Shown piece after piece: positions 1 through 12,100 of a DNA stretch of 64,000 nt (position 1 is the stretch's first letter; each line of letters starts with the position of its first letter). The position numbers were made by a program, and so were the translations under genes. The notes below the pieces were generated by a model. It saw nothing but the letters and a program-made list of their open reading frames with translations. It made no database searches and had not been told where the DNA came from. The DNA lies in the NCBI GenBank assembly GCA_963402885.1, contig OY727096.1, positions 6,882,001 through 6,946,000 of the forward strand. Direction: 5' to 3'. The DNA comes from Antedon bifida. Its lineage: Eukaryota > Echinodermata > Crinoidea > Comatulida > Antedonidae.

Positions 1-7
1 TATAAAT
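1..7 (+). promoter_or_regulatory. TATA-like box of the laccase-like gene
   Basis: The window opens with TATAAAT, 62 bases upstream of the laccase-like start codon. A start site about 25-30 bases further on would leave a leader of roughly 30 bases. The position and match fit a TATA box. The sequence to the left is not visible, so other promoter elements cannot be judged. Confidence 0.4.
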
Positions 8-62
8 GGAAACATTAGGCTGTAAAATTTCATTTCGCTAGCCTGCAAGTAGAATTTTCCAA

Positions 63-3000
63 ATGGATCTGTCGTCATTATTACTCAAAGTTTTATATTT
101 TTTATTAAATTTCAGTAAGTTTTGTTCTTTTTTCATTCATTATTTGCGCTGATTTCTAAACTACACTATGGGAGTATGTTTGCATGTGTATTACGTGTGT
201 TCATACGTTGTTTTCAAACGTGTTTTCAAACGTGTGCTCATATATCTTTTTATATTAATTTTATTATTAGACTAATGCTTCAGGACCTCCTGTGCGTAAA
301 GTTTGCACCGACCATTATAATACATTCTAAATGCCAACGTTAATGCGCTTTTATCAATAAAAATACATGTTGTTTAACTAACTTGGACAAAACTTATTAA
401 AATTACTTAATAATTACAAATTATTCATTACTTTGTCGTGGTTTTTTTCTTATGTAATGTTTACACAATGTTTTGTACTTACAACAATTACTAAAACCAT
501 GTAAGTTAATATGCAACTCTTTTTCTCGTTTATTAAAATAATGTTCCAATAACTTTATAGGTTTAATCCAAAGTTTGGGATGTCAAGAGAAGAAGACCAC
601 TGAAACTCACGAATGTGCTCGTACGTGTGAATATCCAATCAGGCCAAAAGTGTGTAAATACGTATTAGATGTCCGCTGGTTTTACTCTATGTCCACTTAC
701 TGCTTTGATTGTCCTGTTAGCATTGGTGACTGTTCTTTCGATAGATGTCTGGCACTTGACGGTGTCTCAAGACCTTCTGTCACCACTAATTACACTATAC
801 CCGGGCCAACCATTGAGGTAAGAATTACCACATAGACCTATCTTGTAATCAACCAATCAAGGTCATTTTGGCATATTGTACCATAACGGGTTTTTACTTG
901 GGGTATCCGAGTCTAAGACTCTTTCATCTTCTCCTCCTTCCGAAACTATTTAGTAAAAAGTGCGATTTTTATAGTACTTCTCCTCCCTTATTTGTTGTAG
1001 TATTGAGCTGGGATTTGGCATGAATATACTACAGGGACATGTTCTCAAAACAGACATGAATACTACAGGGATACAACATTTTAAAAGCAACATATAAGAA
1101 CATCAAAAATACTATAAGAATTTATACTGGTTCCAATAATTAGTTAAAATATGCAATAAAAACTGGCTAAAAAATAAAAATGCTGACTTTACCATGCTTA
1201 ATTGACACATTTAGATTATTCAGCGTTATGCAACCTGATCGAGTAAGGCACAAAGGATCTTTTATATATTTAAGGTATGTGAAGGGGATACGGTTCAAGT
1301 AAAGTTATTTAACAATCTACAAGATAGAGGAGCATTGACGGTACATTGGTATGGAATGCACCAAGAAGGGACCAACTGGATGGACGGTGTATCCATGATT
1401 ACGCAATGTCCAGTCGCATCTTCATCTTCGTTTGTTTATGAATTCACAGCAAGTCCAGCCGGCACTCACTGGTACCATGGACATTCTGGTTACATGCGAA
1501 ATGATGGTATGTATGGAGCGCTGATTGTAAAAAAGAACATGCAATACGAATATAATAGTCATTTATATGACTTTGATCTTCCGGAGCATGTGATGATGAT
1601 AGCTGACTGGAAAGAAAGACCAACTCTGAGTACATACTTGATGAGTGAGAGTCCGACAATTTACGTAGATTCTGAAGCCCAGAAGTTTTCTATACTTATA
1701 AACGGGCGAGCACAAGAAGAACCCTTCTACAATGATCATGGTGACGTTTTTTATACACCTCTGTCAACATTTGAAGTCGAAGTAGGAATGACGTATCGTT
1801 TCCGGATGATCAGTGCTGCCTTTGCTCTTTGTAACCTTGTAGTATCAATCCAATCACATCCCTTGACGGTAGTCGCAGTAGACGGATCTGAGGTAGTACC
1901 TGAAGAAGTTGATTCCATTCTTATAGCTCCGGGCGAAAGGTAAGCTGTAATCTATAAACTCTAGTTGCGTGTTTTCTCAAATAATGAGGATGGCAGAAAG
2001 ATCTTATTATTATTATTCTTATTATTACAATATCTTAACCTTAGATGCACATGCTGTTTTTATAATTGTTCTTTCTAATTTACTTTAGATACGATTTCTT
2101 GTTGAAGGCTACTGCTAAACCTGCATTGTATTGTATATACTACGCTGGATCAAAAGAGACTGAATGCGTTGATGATGGAGTTGCCATTTTGAAGTACACC
2201 ACTGGAGCCAATGTAGGGCCTTCTTGTTACCCTGTTATCAAAACTCCAGAGACTCTTACAAACAAACCTCAATTTTCAGTACTTGATGCATTGCCTCTCG
2301 GTAAGACCATTTAAAAAAAATGAATATTCCTCACTCTCATCATTACCTCTCCACCATATTAAAACATTATTATAGGCCCAATACATTGATTATGCACTAT
2401 ATATTCAATTCAATTCATCTATTATTGGTCTAATGTATATAACATTAAAAATAAGAAAACATTTTGTTAATAAACTGAGGTTTACAATACATCAACAATG
2501 TTTAAAACAATAAGACAATGGGAAATAAAGTAAAGCCTAGAACTTCTTACTGACACAATATCGACCTTTCTGTGCACGAGCCTAATCAGAATGATATTTT
2601 TACTTAATAGTCACAAGCCACGTGGTGTGAAAACGAAAAGTCAAGAATTCCAACTTTACTTCATCTTATGACGTAATTTTCGTACAAAAAAATTTTTTTT
2701 TTAGAAAGGAACTTCGATAAAGACTTGTACACCATAGACGTCAAGTATTATATAGCATTAAGCTATCACGTAGAAGGAATATACGCTCCTGATAGAGGTT
2801 TAGCGGATGGTGGTTTGATAAGTTACTTTGAAGTCGACAATGTCGCCTTCTTGTATCCGGACACTCCGATTTTGTTCAATCGAGAAACTGTTGAAACCTG
2901 CGAACCCACGACAGATGATGAATTGTATCAAAGTTGTGACGATATCAAGGTGTTGTGCAGATGTACTAGTATTTTAAAGATACCTCTTGGAAAGGTAAAC

Positions 3001-5565
3001 TCATTAAATACGCCATGCCAATCAGTAGATTTCAAAAATTGAATTGTCATACTTTGGATGGGAAGGGGTAGTCCAATCGAGCCTGATTCTGCAGCATATC
3101 CTAAAAAATGTTATAAAGAATACGGTATATAAAATACAATATATTATTTACCGTGTTTTGAGTACCTCGTTTCTGCTAAAATTACTACAGTAGGTGGTCG
3201 TGTCTTTTTTTAAACCAAACCTGCCTTTCAATCCCCAAAATCCCCAAAGTTATTCCTTCTTTGCATAAATTAGAATTTGTTATCTGTGGCGATGTTGTAG
3301 CCTTTACTTCAACAGTCTCTTGATTTGTATTGACTTGTTTTAAGTGCGAACCCCGTACTCTCCTTAAATTTTGCTTTAAAACAAAATATAAATAAATACA
3401 TTTCTAAATCTGGTGGTCCTGTTTTTCCCCGAAATATTTGTTTATCCAGCTGATTGCTATTGTTAAGATGTTGTTCCTTACTTTTGTTGACTATAGACTA
3501 TCTGTGTGTAAAAAGCTTACAGAAATTCAAAACATACGATATATTTATTTGAAGCAGAAAAGGGTACACAAAATACGGTATTAATTTATAAATACCTTGT
3601 TTTATCCACACATTTAGTGGGGCAAAATACGGTATGTTTTTTACGGTATATTTTTGCGAGCACCATTTCTGCCGCCAAAAATATACCGTAGCAGAAACAG
3701 GCCCTGGATACGTACGATAGTTTGCGCTACCTCAGACGAACAGAAACAAATTACCACAAGTGAATGCCGATAATCGGCCTCGTAAACCCCAGAATCATCA
3801 CGATCTTATGAAACATGCATTGTAGCTAGCTGTGTTCAACATCAAACAGCTCATGACCCAGGGTTATCCAGAGAGAAGAACTCGTATAAACTGCTAAAAG
3901 AAGTATTTATTCTATTTAGGTCGTTGAACTTGTTATTGCAAATCAAAATTCGGATGATTACTCAGTGCACATGCACGGAGATTCCGCTCGAGTTGTAGGC
4001 ATGGGTGGAATTGGTAGTTCTTTTACAAAAGATGAACTCAAAGAATTAGACAAACAAGGTAAAATAAAGCAAATATAGAAAGTTATATACACTAATTAAT
4101 TCCGTTGTTCTCTTCACGAATCTCGTAGATACCTTCCAACAACAATAGAAACAATTTTACAAAACGCGCGCAACGCATGTCTGATTGTCTGATTGTCTGA
4201 TAGAATGTCTGATAGAATGTCTGATAGATTGTCTGATAGATTGTCTGATAGATTGTCTGATAGAATGTCTGATAGAATGTCTGATAGATTGTCTGATAGA
4301 TTGTCTGATAGATTGTCTGATAGAATGTCTGATAGGATGTCTGATAGATTGTCTGATAGATTGTCTGATGGAATGTCTGATAGAATGTCTGATAGAATGT
4401 CTGATAGATTGTCTGCAAGATTGTCTGATAGATTGTCTGATAGAATGTCTGATAGGATGTCTGATAGATTGTCTGATGGATTGTCTGATGGAATATCTGA
4501 TGGAATGTCTGATAGATTGTATGATAAAATGTATGATAGGTTGTCTGATAGACTGTCTGATCGTCTGATAGAATGCATGATAGATTGTCTGATAGATGTC
4601 TGATAGATTGACTGATAGATTTTCTGAAAGATTTTCTGAAAGATTTTCTGATAGAAAGTCTGATAGATTGTCTGATAGATTGTCTGATAGAATGTCTGAT
4701 AGATTTTCTGGTAAATTGTCTGATAAAATGTATGATAGATTGTATGATAGAATGTCTGATAGATTGTTTGATAGAATGTATGATAGCTTGTCTGATAGAT
4801 TTTCTGATAGAATGTCTGATAGATTGGCGTAAACTAACCACTGTGATAAATTGAATTTATAACCCTGGGAAGTTAAAAGCGCAGATTTGTATTATTACGC
4901 TATTGTTTTGGTATGAAATCGAAATTATTATTACTTATTACAATTTTAGGATTACTTACAAGAATTTCACCCGACGAAGCTGTAATTAAAGACACTGTAA
5001 ATGTACCTGCATATGGCTACGTAATCTTAAGATGGAAGGCGGATAATCCTGGTTATTGGTTATTTAATGCTGTAACAAACAGTCATTTAGAAGTAAGTAA
5101 TGAAAGAACTAAGTAATCTCCAAGCACGGCAATCTAACAACAGGATGCTGAGCTCCGGAGATCAAATGGTTTATATATGGCTCCGACACGATCAGTTCTA
5201 CGCCTATTAATAGATAAATGGACTGTTACGAGTTCCTATCTTGACAAGGCGAGCTCAGTGTCCTGTTGATAGATTGCCTTGCTCCAAGTATTAAGATGTA
5301 AGCAGGGTAAAACTTGGTTCTTCCAATATGAAGTCAGAATTTAGTGACAAGTTTTTCTGTTATTCATTTCATATTCTTTTGTTTCTTTAAAAAACAAAAC
5401 AAATTGTATTATACAAGAAGTTTGATCTTGTAATATTTTTCCTAATACCTTTCTTTTCTATTTCAGACCGGACAAGCTATGATTTTCCAAGTCGGTGAGA
5501 TGGACGAAATCCCTCAACCGCCTGGCGATATGCCTACATGTGGTCCATGGAAGATGGCCAATTAA
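63..5565 (+). CDS. Secreted laccase-like multicopper oxidase, probable pseudoenzyme (8 exons)
   Basis: Exons 63-114, 561-817, 1275-1939, 2089-2300, 2705-2994, 3920-4058, 4950-5092 and 5467-5565 join in phase with GT-AG introns into 618 aa. Exon 1 is a hydrophobic signal peptide. A Cys-rich N-terminus typical of animal laccases follows, then three cupredoxin domains. Family motifs are recognisable (IPGPTIEVCEGD, residues 98-108; GTHWYHGHSG, 166-175; KADNPGYWLF, 568-577). Laccases oxidise phenols using one type-1 and three trinuclear-cluster coppers. Here five ligands are replaced: Tyr129 in motif 1 (HWYG for HWHG), Tyr506 in motif 3 (YSVHMHG for HPxHxHG), and Asn578-Ala579-Val580 for His-Cys-His in motif 4; the axial position is Gln589. 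His127, 171, 173, 509, 511 and 584 remain. With no stops or frameshifts, I infer a secreted, non-oxidising relative rather than a pseudogene. The family call is firm; the loss of activity is inference. Confidence 0.9.
4178..4828. repeat. 12-bp minisatellite with 60-bp higher-order unit
   Basis: About 54 tandem copies of a 12-mer close to TGTCTGATAGAT lie in intron 6 of the laccase-like gene. Two main variants (GATAGAATGTCT = A, GATAGATTGTCT = B) alternate as AABBB, giving a 60-base higher-order unit. That unit is repeated exactly at 4201-4260 and 4261-4320, and with changes to about 4500. The second half is more degenerate. Because 12 is a multiple of 3, several frames on both strands stay open; these are not genes. 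Confidence 0.93.
5125..5281. mobile_element. hAT-like MITE
   Basis: Terminal inverted repeats begin CACGGCAATCTAACAACAGG on the left and CAAGGCAATCTATCAACAGG on the right (reverse complement). The flanks TCTCCAAG and GCTCCAAG match at 7 of 8 bases, as expected for a hAT 8-bp target duplication. It lies in the last intron of the laccase-like gene. Related copies sit at 14628-14821 and around 17945-18330. Confidence 0.7.
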
Positions 5566-5841
5566 ACACATAGTTACTTGAAATTATTTTTGGCATTCAT
5601 GTACCAATCCATACATTCTGTATTTTAATTGTAACTAGCATATAATTAATGCTAATTCAAATCTATCACCACAAATTGTATGAAAGTCCCAGTTTGCCAA
5701 CTAGGCCTACAAATTCGCAGATTCTAGTTTTCGGACTCTAGTTTTATTTATTTATTTATTTTAGTGATACATAAAAAGAGAGCACTGAGGGGTAGACTAG
5801 GATTGTCAGCTATCCATCTACACAACCGTAATTACGTAGCC

Positions 5842-5935
5842 AAAACATCGGTCATGGTTCGAGGCTCACTCGCTCCATGGTTCTGATGGTAGAACGAGTC
5901 TTCTCAGATAAGGACTATATTATTTTTATAAACTT
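5842..5935 (+). repeat. tRNA-derived SINE fragment (B-box part)
   Basis: Contains GGTTCGAGGCTC, which matches a pol III B box, followed by a body (TTCTGATGGTAGAACGAGTC, then TCAGATAAGGACT) shared with the copy at 18845. The A-box half is missing. Confidence 0.5.
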
Positions 5936-5974
5936 ATTTTTAAGTCTCGAATGACAAACTGAGTTTTTTAGAGT

Positions 5975-6075
5975 TCACTATGTCCGTCGGATGGTCGCTT
6001 GGTCGGTCGGTCTGTCGATCGGTCGGTAAACACTAACATTTGTGCACGCGACTGCAGCCATGTATATGGCCTTGT
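5975..6075 (+). repeat. Dispersed repeat with GTCGGT-rich head and CACGCGACTGCA body
   Basis: A GGTCGGTC-type simple head is followed by CACGCGACTGCAGCCATG and TATATGGCCTTGTT. Partial or whole copies recur near 6765-6835, 7415-7535, 41300-41375 (inverted) and 43715-43795. No coding content is seen. Confidence 0.55.
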
Positions 6076-6094
6076 TAAAAGTGCACAAGGGTTA

Positions 6095-6250
6095 TAGATT
6101 GTTTGTGTGTACACTAGACCTAAGACTTTTCCTCTACCAGAACTAGGAGCTGAGTGGGCCGCCTCGAACCCACGATGCCCAGTTGTTGGTTCTTTAGGTA
6201 GGCCTACGCGGTAAACGGCGCCCCTGGTGCCTTAACCGCTCGAACATTTG
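6095..6250 (-). repeat. tRNA-derived SINE, minus strand
   Basis: On the minus strand an A-box-like TTCGAGCGGTTAAGGC is followed by GGGGCGCC and then a B-box-like GGGTTCGAGGCG. This is the layout of a tRNA-Ser/Leu-type SINE head. The tail (TTCTGGTAGAGG) matches the plus-strand copy at 18845. Confidence 0.6.
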
Positions 6251-6764
6251 ATTCACTCAATATTGATATCAAAGAAACAGGGAGTCAAATGTTTGATTAA
6301 TTCTTCTGACATGAATTACTACGCAGATATATCATCACATGGAAGATGTAGGCCTATATGCAGGCTATTTTTCGAAATTTACTCGAGAATCTTTGAGTAT
6401 AGTAGTAATAATTGGACCTAAGCCTGAGTACAAAATACAACACCCGTTTTTTGTTTTTTGAATTATTAATTTAAAGCTGCTACATGAATAAATTTACCTC
6501 AGTAAGTCGAATAAGTCTTGTCATATAATACGGTCTGAGATTTAAAAACAAAAAAATCCACATCTTGTAGGCCTAAGATATCTGGACGCAATCACATCAA
6601 TTGGCCCATTATGTATAGGCCTATAGTGTCCCCAACTTATGCATCAGAGTCGAGAACCTACATTATAATGTAGGCCTAACTGGAATAATTCAATGATCCA
6701 CAATACTTCAATGAAGCCCGACAATGACATTTAAATGGTGTGCTGTTCGAATACATTTTAGTCG

Positions 6765-6835
6765 CGTGTCGGTCTGTCTGTCGGTCTGTCTGTCGGTCTG
6801 TCTGTCTGTCTGTCTGTCGGTCCGGTATCACTATG
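6765..6835 (+). repeat. GTCTGTCG simple repeat with dispersed-repeat tail
   Basis: Alternating GTCTGTCG/GTCGGTCT units end in TCCGGTATCACTATGC, the same tail as the copy at 7415-7535. Confidence 0.7.
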
Positions 6836-7414
6836 CGTCTTATCGCTTTCTGACCTTATCTTGATATCAGTTTAATCTAGCTAAGTCAATTTTTCACAGA
6901 ATATTCCTTATGGCCAGGAATCGATGTGGTTATGTTTTCACGGTGCGCAATAAAAAATTACGCGGTCTACGCACGATTTAACGAAATCACGTTTGTAATC
7001 ATATCTTCACAACCATGAATCACAATTAAATAAAATTTGGTACTCATAAATTTCAGGGCATAAATCATCATATGGCAATACAATTACGTGCGTAGCGCAT
7101 GTAACGCATGCGTACGCGCGCTTAAAATTTGCAAAATTTATTTTCGATGAAATAAGAGTACATTTCAGGCAATTTTAAGCGTTTACAAAATTGCCATGAG
7201 TGCGCAGATTTTTGCGCGCGCACTGCGCGTTAAATGTTATTGCGCACTCTTTTTGCCCGATTTCTGTTTTCTTGACTTACTTTTCAACTCGAAATTACGT
7301 TATACGAGCACGTCAAAAGTGACAGGCTACGCACGTGTAAATTAAAAAAATATAAATGTTTTTAAACATTTCAACATTTTTAAACATGTTCAGTAATTTC
7401 GGTCAGTTATAGTT

Positions 7415-7535
7415 CACTATGTCGGTCGGTCGGTCGGTCTGTCTGTCGGTCTGTCGGTCTGTCTGTCGGTCCGGTATCACTATGCATTGTAGCACGCGAC
7501 TTAATGGCTGTTGGCCTTGTTGTTTGGTAGGTCGG
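7415..7535 (+). repeat. GTCGGTCT simple repeat with dispersed-repeat tail
   Basis: A simple GTCGGT/CTGTCTGT head is followed by TCCGGTATCACTATGC and AGCACGCGACTTAATGGC. It belongs to the same family as 5975-6075. Confidence 0.65.
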
Positions 7536-8039
7536 TAATCATCAAGGCAGGGTGGGAGGCGTTGTAAATGCAAAATGAGCTTACAATTCACCATCAGTAA
7601 TAAACTTGTCGCGTTCTAGTTTCTCAATTCGATGTTAATTATTTTAATAATTATTTAATGTAATTGTGGTGATTAAGACCACCACAATCACAATGAACGA
7701 TTGTTTTGGTGTCTTTTTTACTGATATGTTAATGATTTTTAGTCGCCTTTCAATATGTTACAATAACATTCAGGGCGCCCTGCTACTATTGGTGACGTCA
7801 TGTATTCTCTCTAAATAATGGATTGATATATTAAAATACATACATAAACATAATATAATAGTTTTGTTTTGTTTAGGCTATAGCAAAATATAGAGGATAC
7901 TGGTTTCGAATATAAAAAATTCCCATTAATATGCCATCTTTCTCAAAAGTCAGTTGATCTTTCCAGCGGAAAGTTTGGTTCGTTAATTTGTGAAAAATGC
8001 CTGATGATAAGTTCGTGTTTAGTTCGTGTTTTAATTGCA

Positions 8040-8330
8040 TCCCAGATTTATTCATCAGTTCTAGAAATCCCATCGGCCTTCATTAGAAAATCTCACGAAT
8101 TTATTCGATCTATTTTATTAATTCATTTTGATTAGCTTTTAGGCCTAACTGTATTTTGTGTCCTTTGTGTAAACTGACATTGGGGTTGAGTCAACCGGCT
8201 CAGCTACATAGCACAGTGATTAAGTTCACTGTACTTAGGTTGACCCTCGTCTCCCCAATTTCATTTTTTTGTTATGTAGGCCTATAACTGAAATAGACCG
8301 AATAAATAATGAAATGAAAGACGCATAAAA
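8040..8330 (+). repeat. Dispersed repeat related to the 58-kb tandem duplication
   Basis: Shares an ordered series of words with 58060-58540: AACTGTATTTTGT, GTGTAAACTGAC, GGGGTTGRGTCAACCG, CAGTGATTAAGTTCAC and CTGAAATAGACCGAATAAAT. The two copies are diverged. The family is not recognised. Confidence 0.6.
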
Positions 8331-9197
8331 CAACCCAACGGACTGTTTAATTTCTAATTCATGACTGGGTCATTTCTTCAGTGGTGTGTATGGTACCTAT
8401 AACCCCATGATTTCGTGCACCTGTGCACCTCGCAAAAGTACAAAATGCCATTAACTTCGATCGAGCGCGAGCGTGCATGCCACGGACGAATCTTGTGTGA
8501 ACACACTATATGAATAATGAATTGCGCCACCACAGGAGGAGTGCATTAATTTACAATACGCGCGACGATTAGTTTAATTAAATAAATCCTATATGAACAC
8601 AGAATTGTAAATGGGGTTGGACTGGCTGTTATAAGAGCAACCATTGATTTATTATTTGATTGAGCAAGTGATAGAAAATCATAATGCCATGACCAACCAC
8701 GAACAATAAATGTTACGTATGCATGACTGGAAAAACAAAATAACGGGAATCTATGTCAATCGTACAGTACAGAAATATCAAGCAACTGCAACTTGTTAAT
8801 AATGGATTGTCTAATTCGTAAGCCCCGTATGCTTCCCGTACAATAAATGAATCGTCACGCCAGATTTGCATCAATAGAATGGTTTAATAGGATTCACATA
8901 TGTGCAGTGGTTTTTTTTGTTGTATTCGATGTTCATGTGATTTCATTTGTGTTTTTACAAACCCAGCGTCTAGCCTCCCAAGTGGTATGCTGATGAGCTA
9001 GTTAATGCAGGCTTGCTTTACTATAGGTCATGTTTACGGTGAGAAGGCTGCGTTGTTCAAGGAAGGACGGACGGTAAACATTGGATAGCTTTTGTTTGAT
9101 TTCTGATAGCGTTCAGATGTAAATTTTTATTAGATTATACTGGCGTTGAATCGCGTTGTTAGATCAGCTTTTCCCCGCTCACCGTTTCTCATTTAAA

Positions 9198-12100
9198 ATG
9201 GCAAGTGAACAGGCAGGAGGGCTAGAAGTCCGAAGCAGTTGGCATTACAGCCCGCCAGTGGAGGATAATAACTATCACCTTGAAGGACTAAACAGACAGA
9301 ATAGCCGTGCAGCATCTAGGAATTTACGGGCTAGAAATCGGAAGTGTCGATCTCCGTACAGACATGTAGTTTTCACCATACTTATTTGTTTTATAATAGC
9401 GACCTACGGAGCTATAGTGCATTCGTATTACGATGGTGTTCTTAATACAATACAGACTCGTTTTGATATAACTCACGGAACAGCATTATGCATTATGTAC
9501 ATTCGAGACGCTGCGACAGTTCTTACTTTAATATTTGCATGTTATTGTGGGTCTAGGTCTCATCCACCAAGGGTGATCAGTTTAGGAGCATTCATATGCG
9601 GAGTCGGCATCATCTGTTGCGGTTTACCGCATTTTGTTCAAGATGATCCCTCAATCTCCGAACTTGACGTTGGCTTATCTAACGCAACGATCACCACCAC
9701 CACCGAAGAAGCAATACCTCCGACTGACATTTACGGTGAAATTACGAACAAACTTTTATGCTCTGCCACCGGCGATAATGCACATGAAATAATAGGCCTA
9801 CATGATGATAATTGTCCAGAAAATAATATTTTTGTATCGTCTTCTGAACTGTCAAGGGCAGTGTTGGTCATCGTCGGTCAGGTCTTGTGCGGAATCGGAA
9901 TAGGTCCGATTTTACCGCTTTCCGTAATGTATCTTGATGACGGAATCGATAAAGCATATACGTCAATGGTGGTAGGTAAGTTATAAGTCGTAAATATATA
10001 TTCCGCGTGTAGGTGATGTAGGTATGACTCATAATTTAAATTTTCGATTAATATTCATTCAACACCACGTGGGTGACACACAAGCGTTAAAAACATTACG
10101 TTCAACGTTTATAAACTTTGAAAGTCTTCCTTTAAAAATGCTCTTCATTTATTAATTAATTACATCTATTAAAGGTCACTTTTTTCCTTCTTTTTCCTTT
10201 AACATCCTTTAATTGATATTCGCTTCCTTTAATACTCTTCGTAAATACTCTTTCTTAAAAGTGTTCTTTTAATTTGAGTTGACACTCTCTTTATCCATAA
10301 CACCACTCCTCCTTTAACCTGCACTCTCCCTTTATCCATAACACCACTCCTCCTTTTACCTGTACTCTCTCTTTAAACACCCATTCTCTCTACACTCTAC
10401 CTTCAAACCTTTTAACTTCCTTTTAACCTGTTTTAACACACTCTCCACTCTTCACGGTCCAAATAACACCCTTCATCGTAACGCTCGTTTGTTACCTACT
10501 TTAACACTCCTTTTCCTACACTCGTCCTATAACATCTATTATTCTCTCTTTAACACACTATTCCTATACCATAACACTTCTTTTCTTACTCTATTCCTAT
10601 AATATCTATCACCCTCTTTATCTAACACTCTTTTTTACACACTATTTCTATACCGTAACACTCCTTTTCTTACACCCTTCCTATAATATATCACTCTCTC
10701 CATCTAACACTCTTTTCCCCACACAATTCCTATACCGTAACACTCCTTTTCCTACACTCTGCCTATAACATCCATTACTTTTCCTTTGCAACGCTTCATT
10801 TTAATTACTTTTTCTTTTATAATAATCCCTAAGATGAGCATAGAATATTCGATTAACATCCGTCAACTTTCCTTAATTAAAATCTCCGCGTGATCGATGT
10901 GACGTCGTGTCAAAAGCTTTTTTGCATACAACAGTAGAAATCTGATTAAATCTTACATAATTATGAAAATTAGCGTGTTAACCTTTTGCAGTCTTGTGTA
11001 TGTACGTCTATAAACACGCATTATTATAGAAGGCCTACCGGTACAAAATATAAACGTTCGTTGATCACGCGTACGTTTAGCTAATAAAATGATGTATTCA
11101 TAAACATGGTAATATAAAACAGATGTTTTTCCTTTATGCATAATATAAAAATGTTATTAGTGTATCAGCTTCATATATAACATAAACTACAGCCCAACAG
11201 CTTACAAAACAAGAAGCGTGTAGGCATACTGTAATGCAATTTGAATGATAGCGAGGACACGAGTGGTACGCGTGTGATATTTGACAGGAAACGCGACACG
11301 AACACGCGTGTGATTTAAATAAAACATTCGTTTTCATATAACAAAATAAACAATACACACAATTCAAGATAGACTTGCCCCAAGTCTGTAGTTATTTCGA
11401 GGCTTTTTGATGTAGTACACGTATGAAACGCCATATGTGCCAAAATATTTATCTTTTAACTAATAAATTAAGTCCAAACTCCGTCTGGAACCCAGACTAC
11501 ATAAATACCCAACAGTGTTGCTTATAAAATGAGACGTGTGTATAGGCCTACTGTAATGCAATTTGAATGATAGCGAGGACACGAGTGGTACGCGTGTGAT
11601 ATTTGACAGGAAACGATTTAAAGGAAACAATCTCTTCTTTTTTTGTAAACAATACACAAAATTCAAGAGTCAAGGTGGGGAAACGTGACACGAGTATAAT
11701 AATAGCCTATATACACGTGTTATTGAATGAACGCGAGGGAAGGTTTAAAGCAAAAACGCCGACTAGGAACGCGAGTGGTAGGCCTACTCGTGTAATATGC
11801 GACATGATTTAAAAAACCACTTTTTATTTAGGCACCAATTAGTATAACAACAGCGCAGTGAGAATTTCACTCGAAAATATATTATTATCTGTAGCCTATC
11901 TCTCTAGGCTTGAATGAAATAAGTAAACGCATTTGGTAAAGATTTAAGAAGTCCAAAGAATGTGCTATTTACCCGTCTGTTAAAAATGAACAATACTAAT
12001 TTAATTTTCAGCCGTGGCTTACGTGCGAATTGTATAATTAACTTATTAATGTCCATGGTAACTTGTTAAAAAACGTATTCAGCCTTGATATACCTATGTT

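Larger units (their letters stand above)
5566..9197. other. Intergenic region, no host gene seen
   Basis: Between the laccase-like stop and the transporter start I find SINE pieces, the GTCGGT-type dispersed repeats, a CG-rich stretch (about 7080-7240) and a segment at 8040-8330 related to the 58-kb repeats. No exon with recognisable protein content and splice sites was found on either strand. The last few hundred bases presumably carry the transporter promoter, but no TATA box is obvious. Confidence 0.6.

Noticed and set aside
122..343. Small open frame near the start of the window
   Set aside because: It lies in intron 1 of the laccase-like gene and has no family motif.
4178..4828. CRISPR-like regular repeat array
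   Set aside because: There are no unique spacers, the unit is 12 bases in direct tandem, and the context is an animal gene intron.
4092..4841. Long open frames on both strands in the GATAGATTGTCT array
   Set aside because: A 12-base tandem unit without stops keeps frames open; the array lies inside an intron and the predicted chains are pure repeats.
63..5565. Calling the laccase-like gene a pseudogene
   Set aside because: All eight exons keep frame and splice sites and the signal peptide is intact; only catalytic residues are changed.
9156..9197. Earlier start for the OATP
   Set aside because: The extension relies on a TTG codon; the ATG at 9198 is the first Met in frame.
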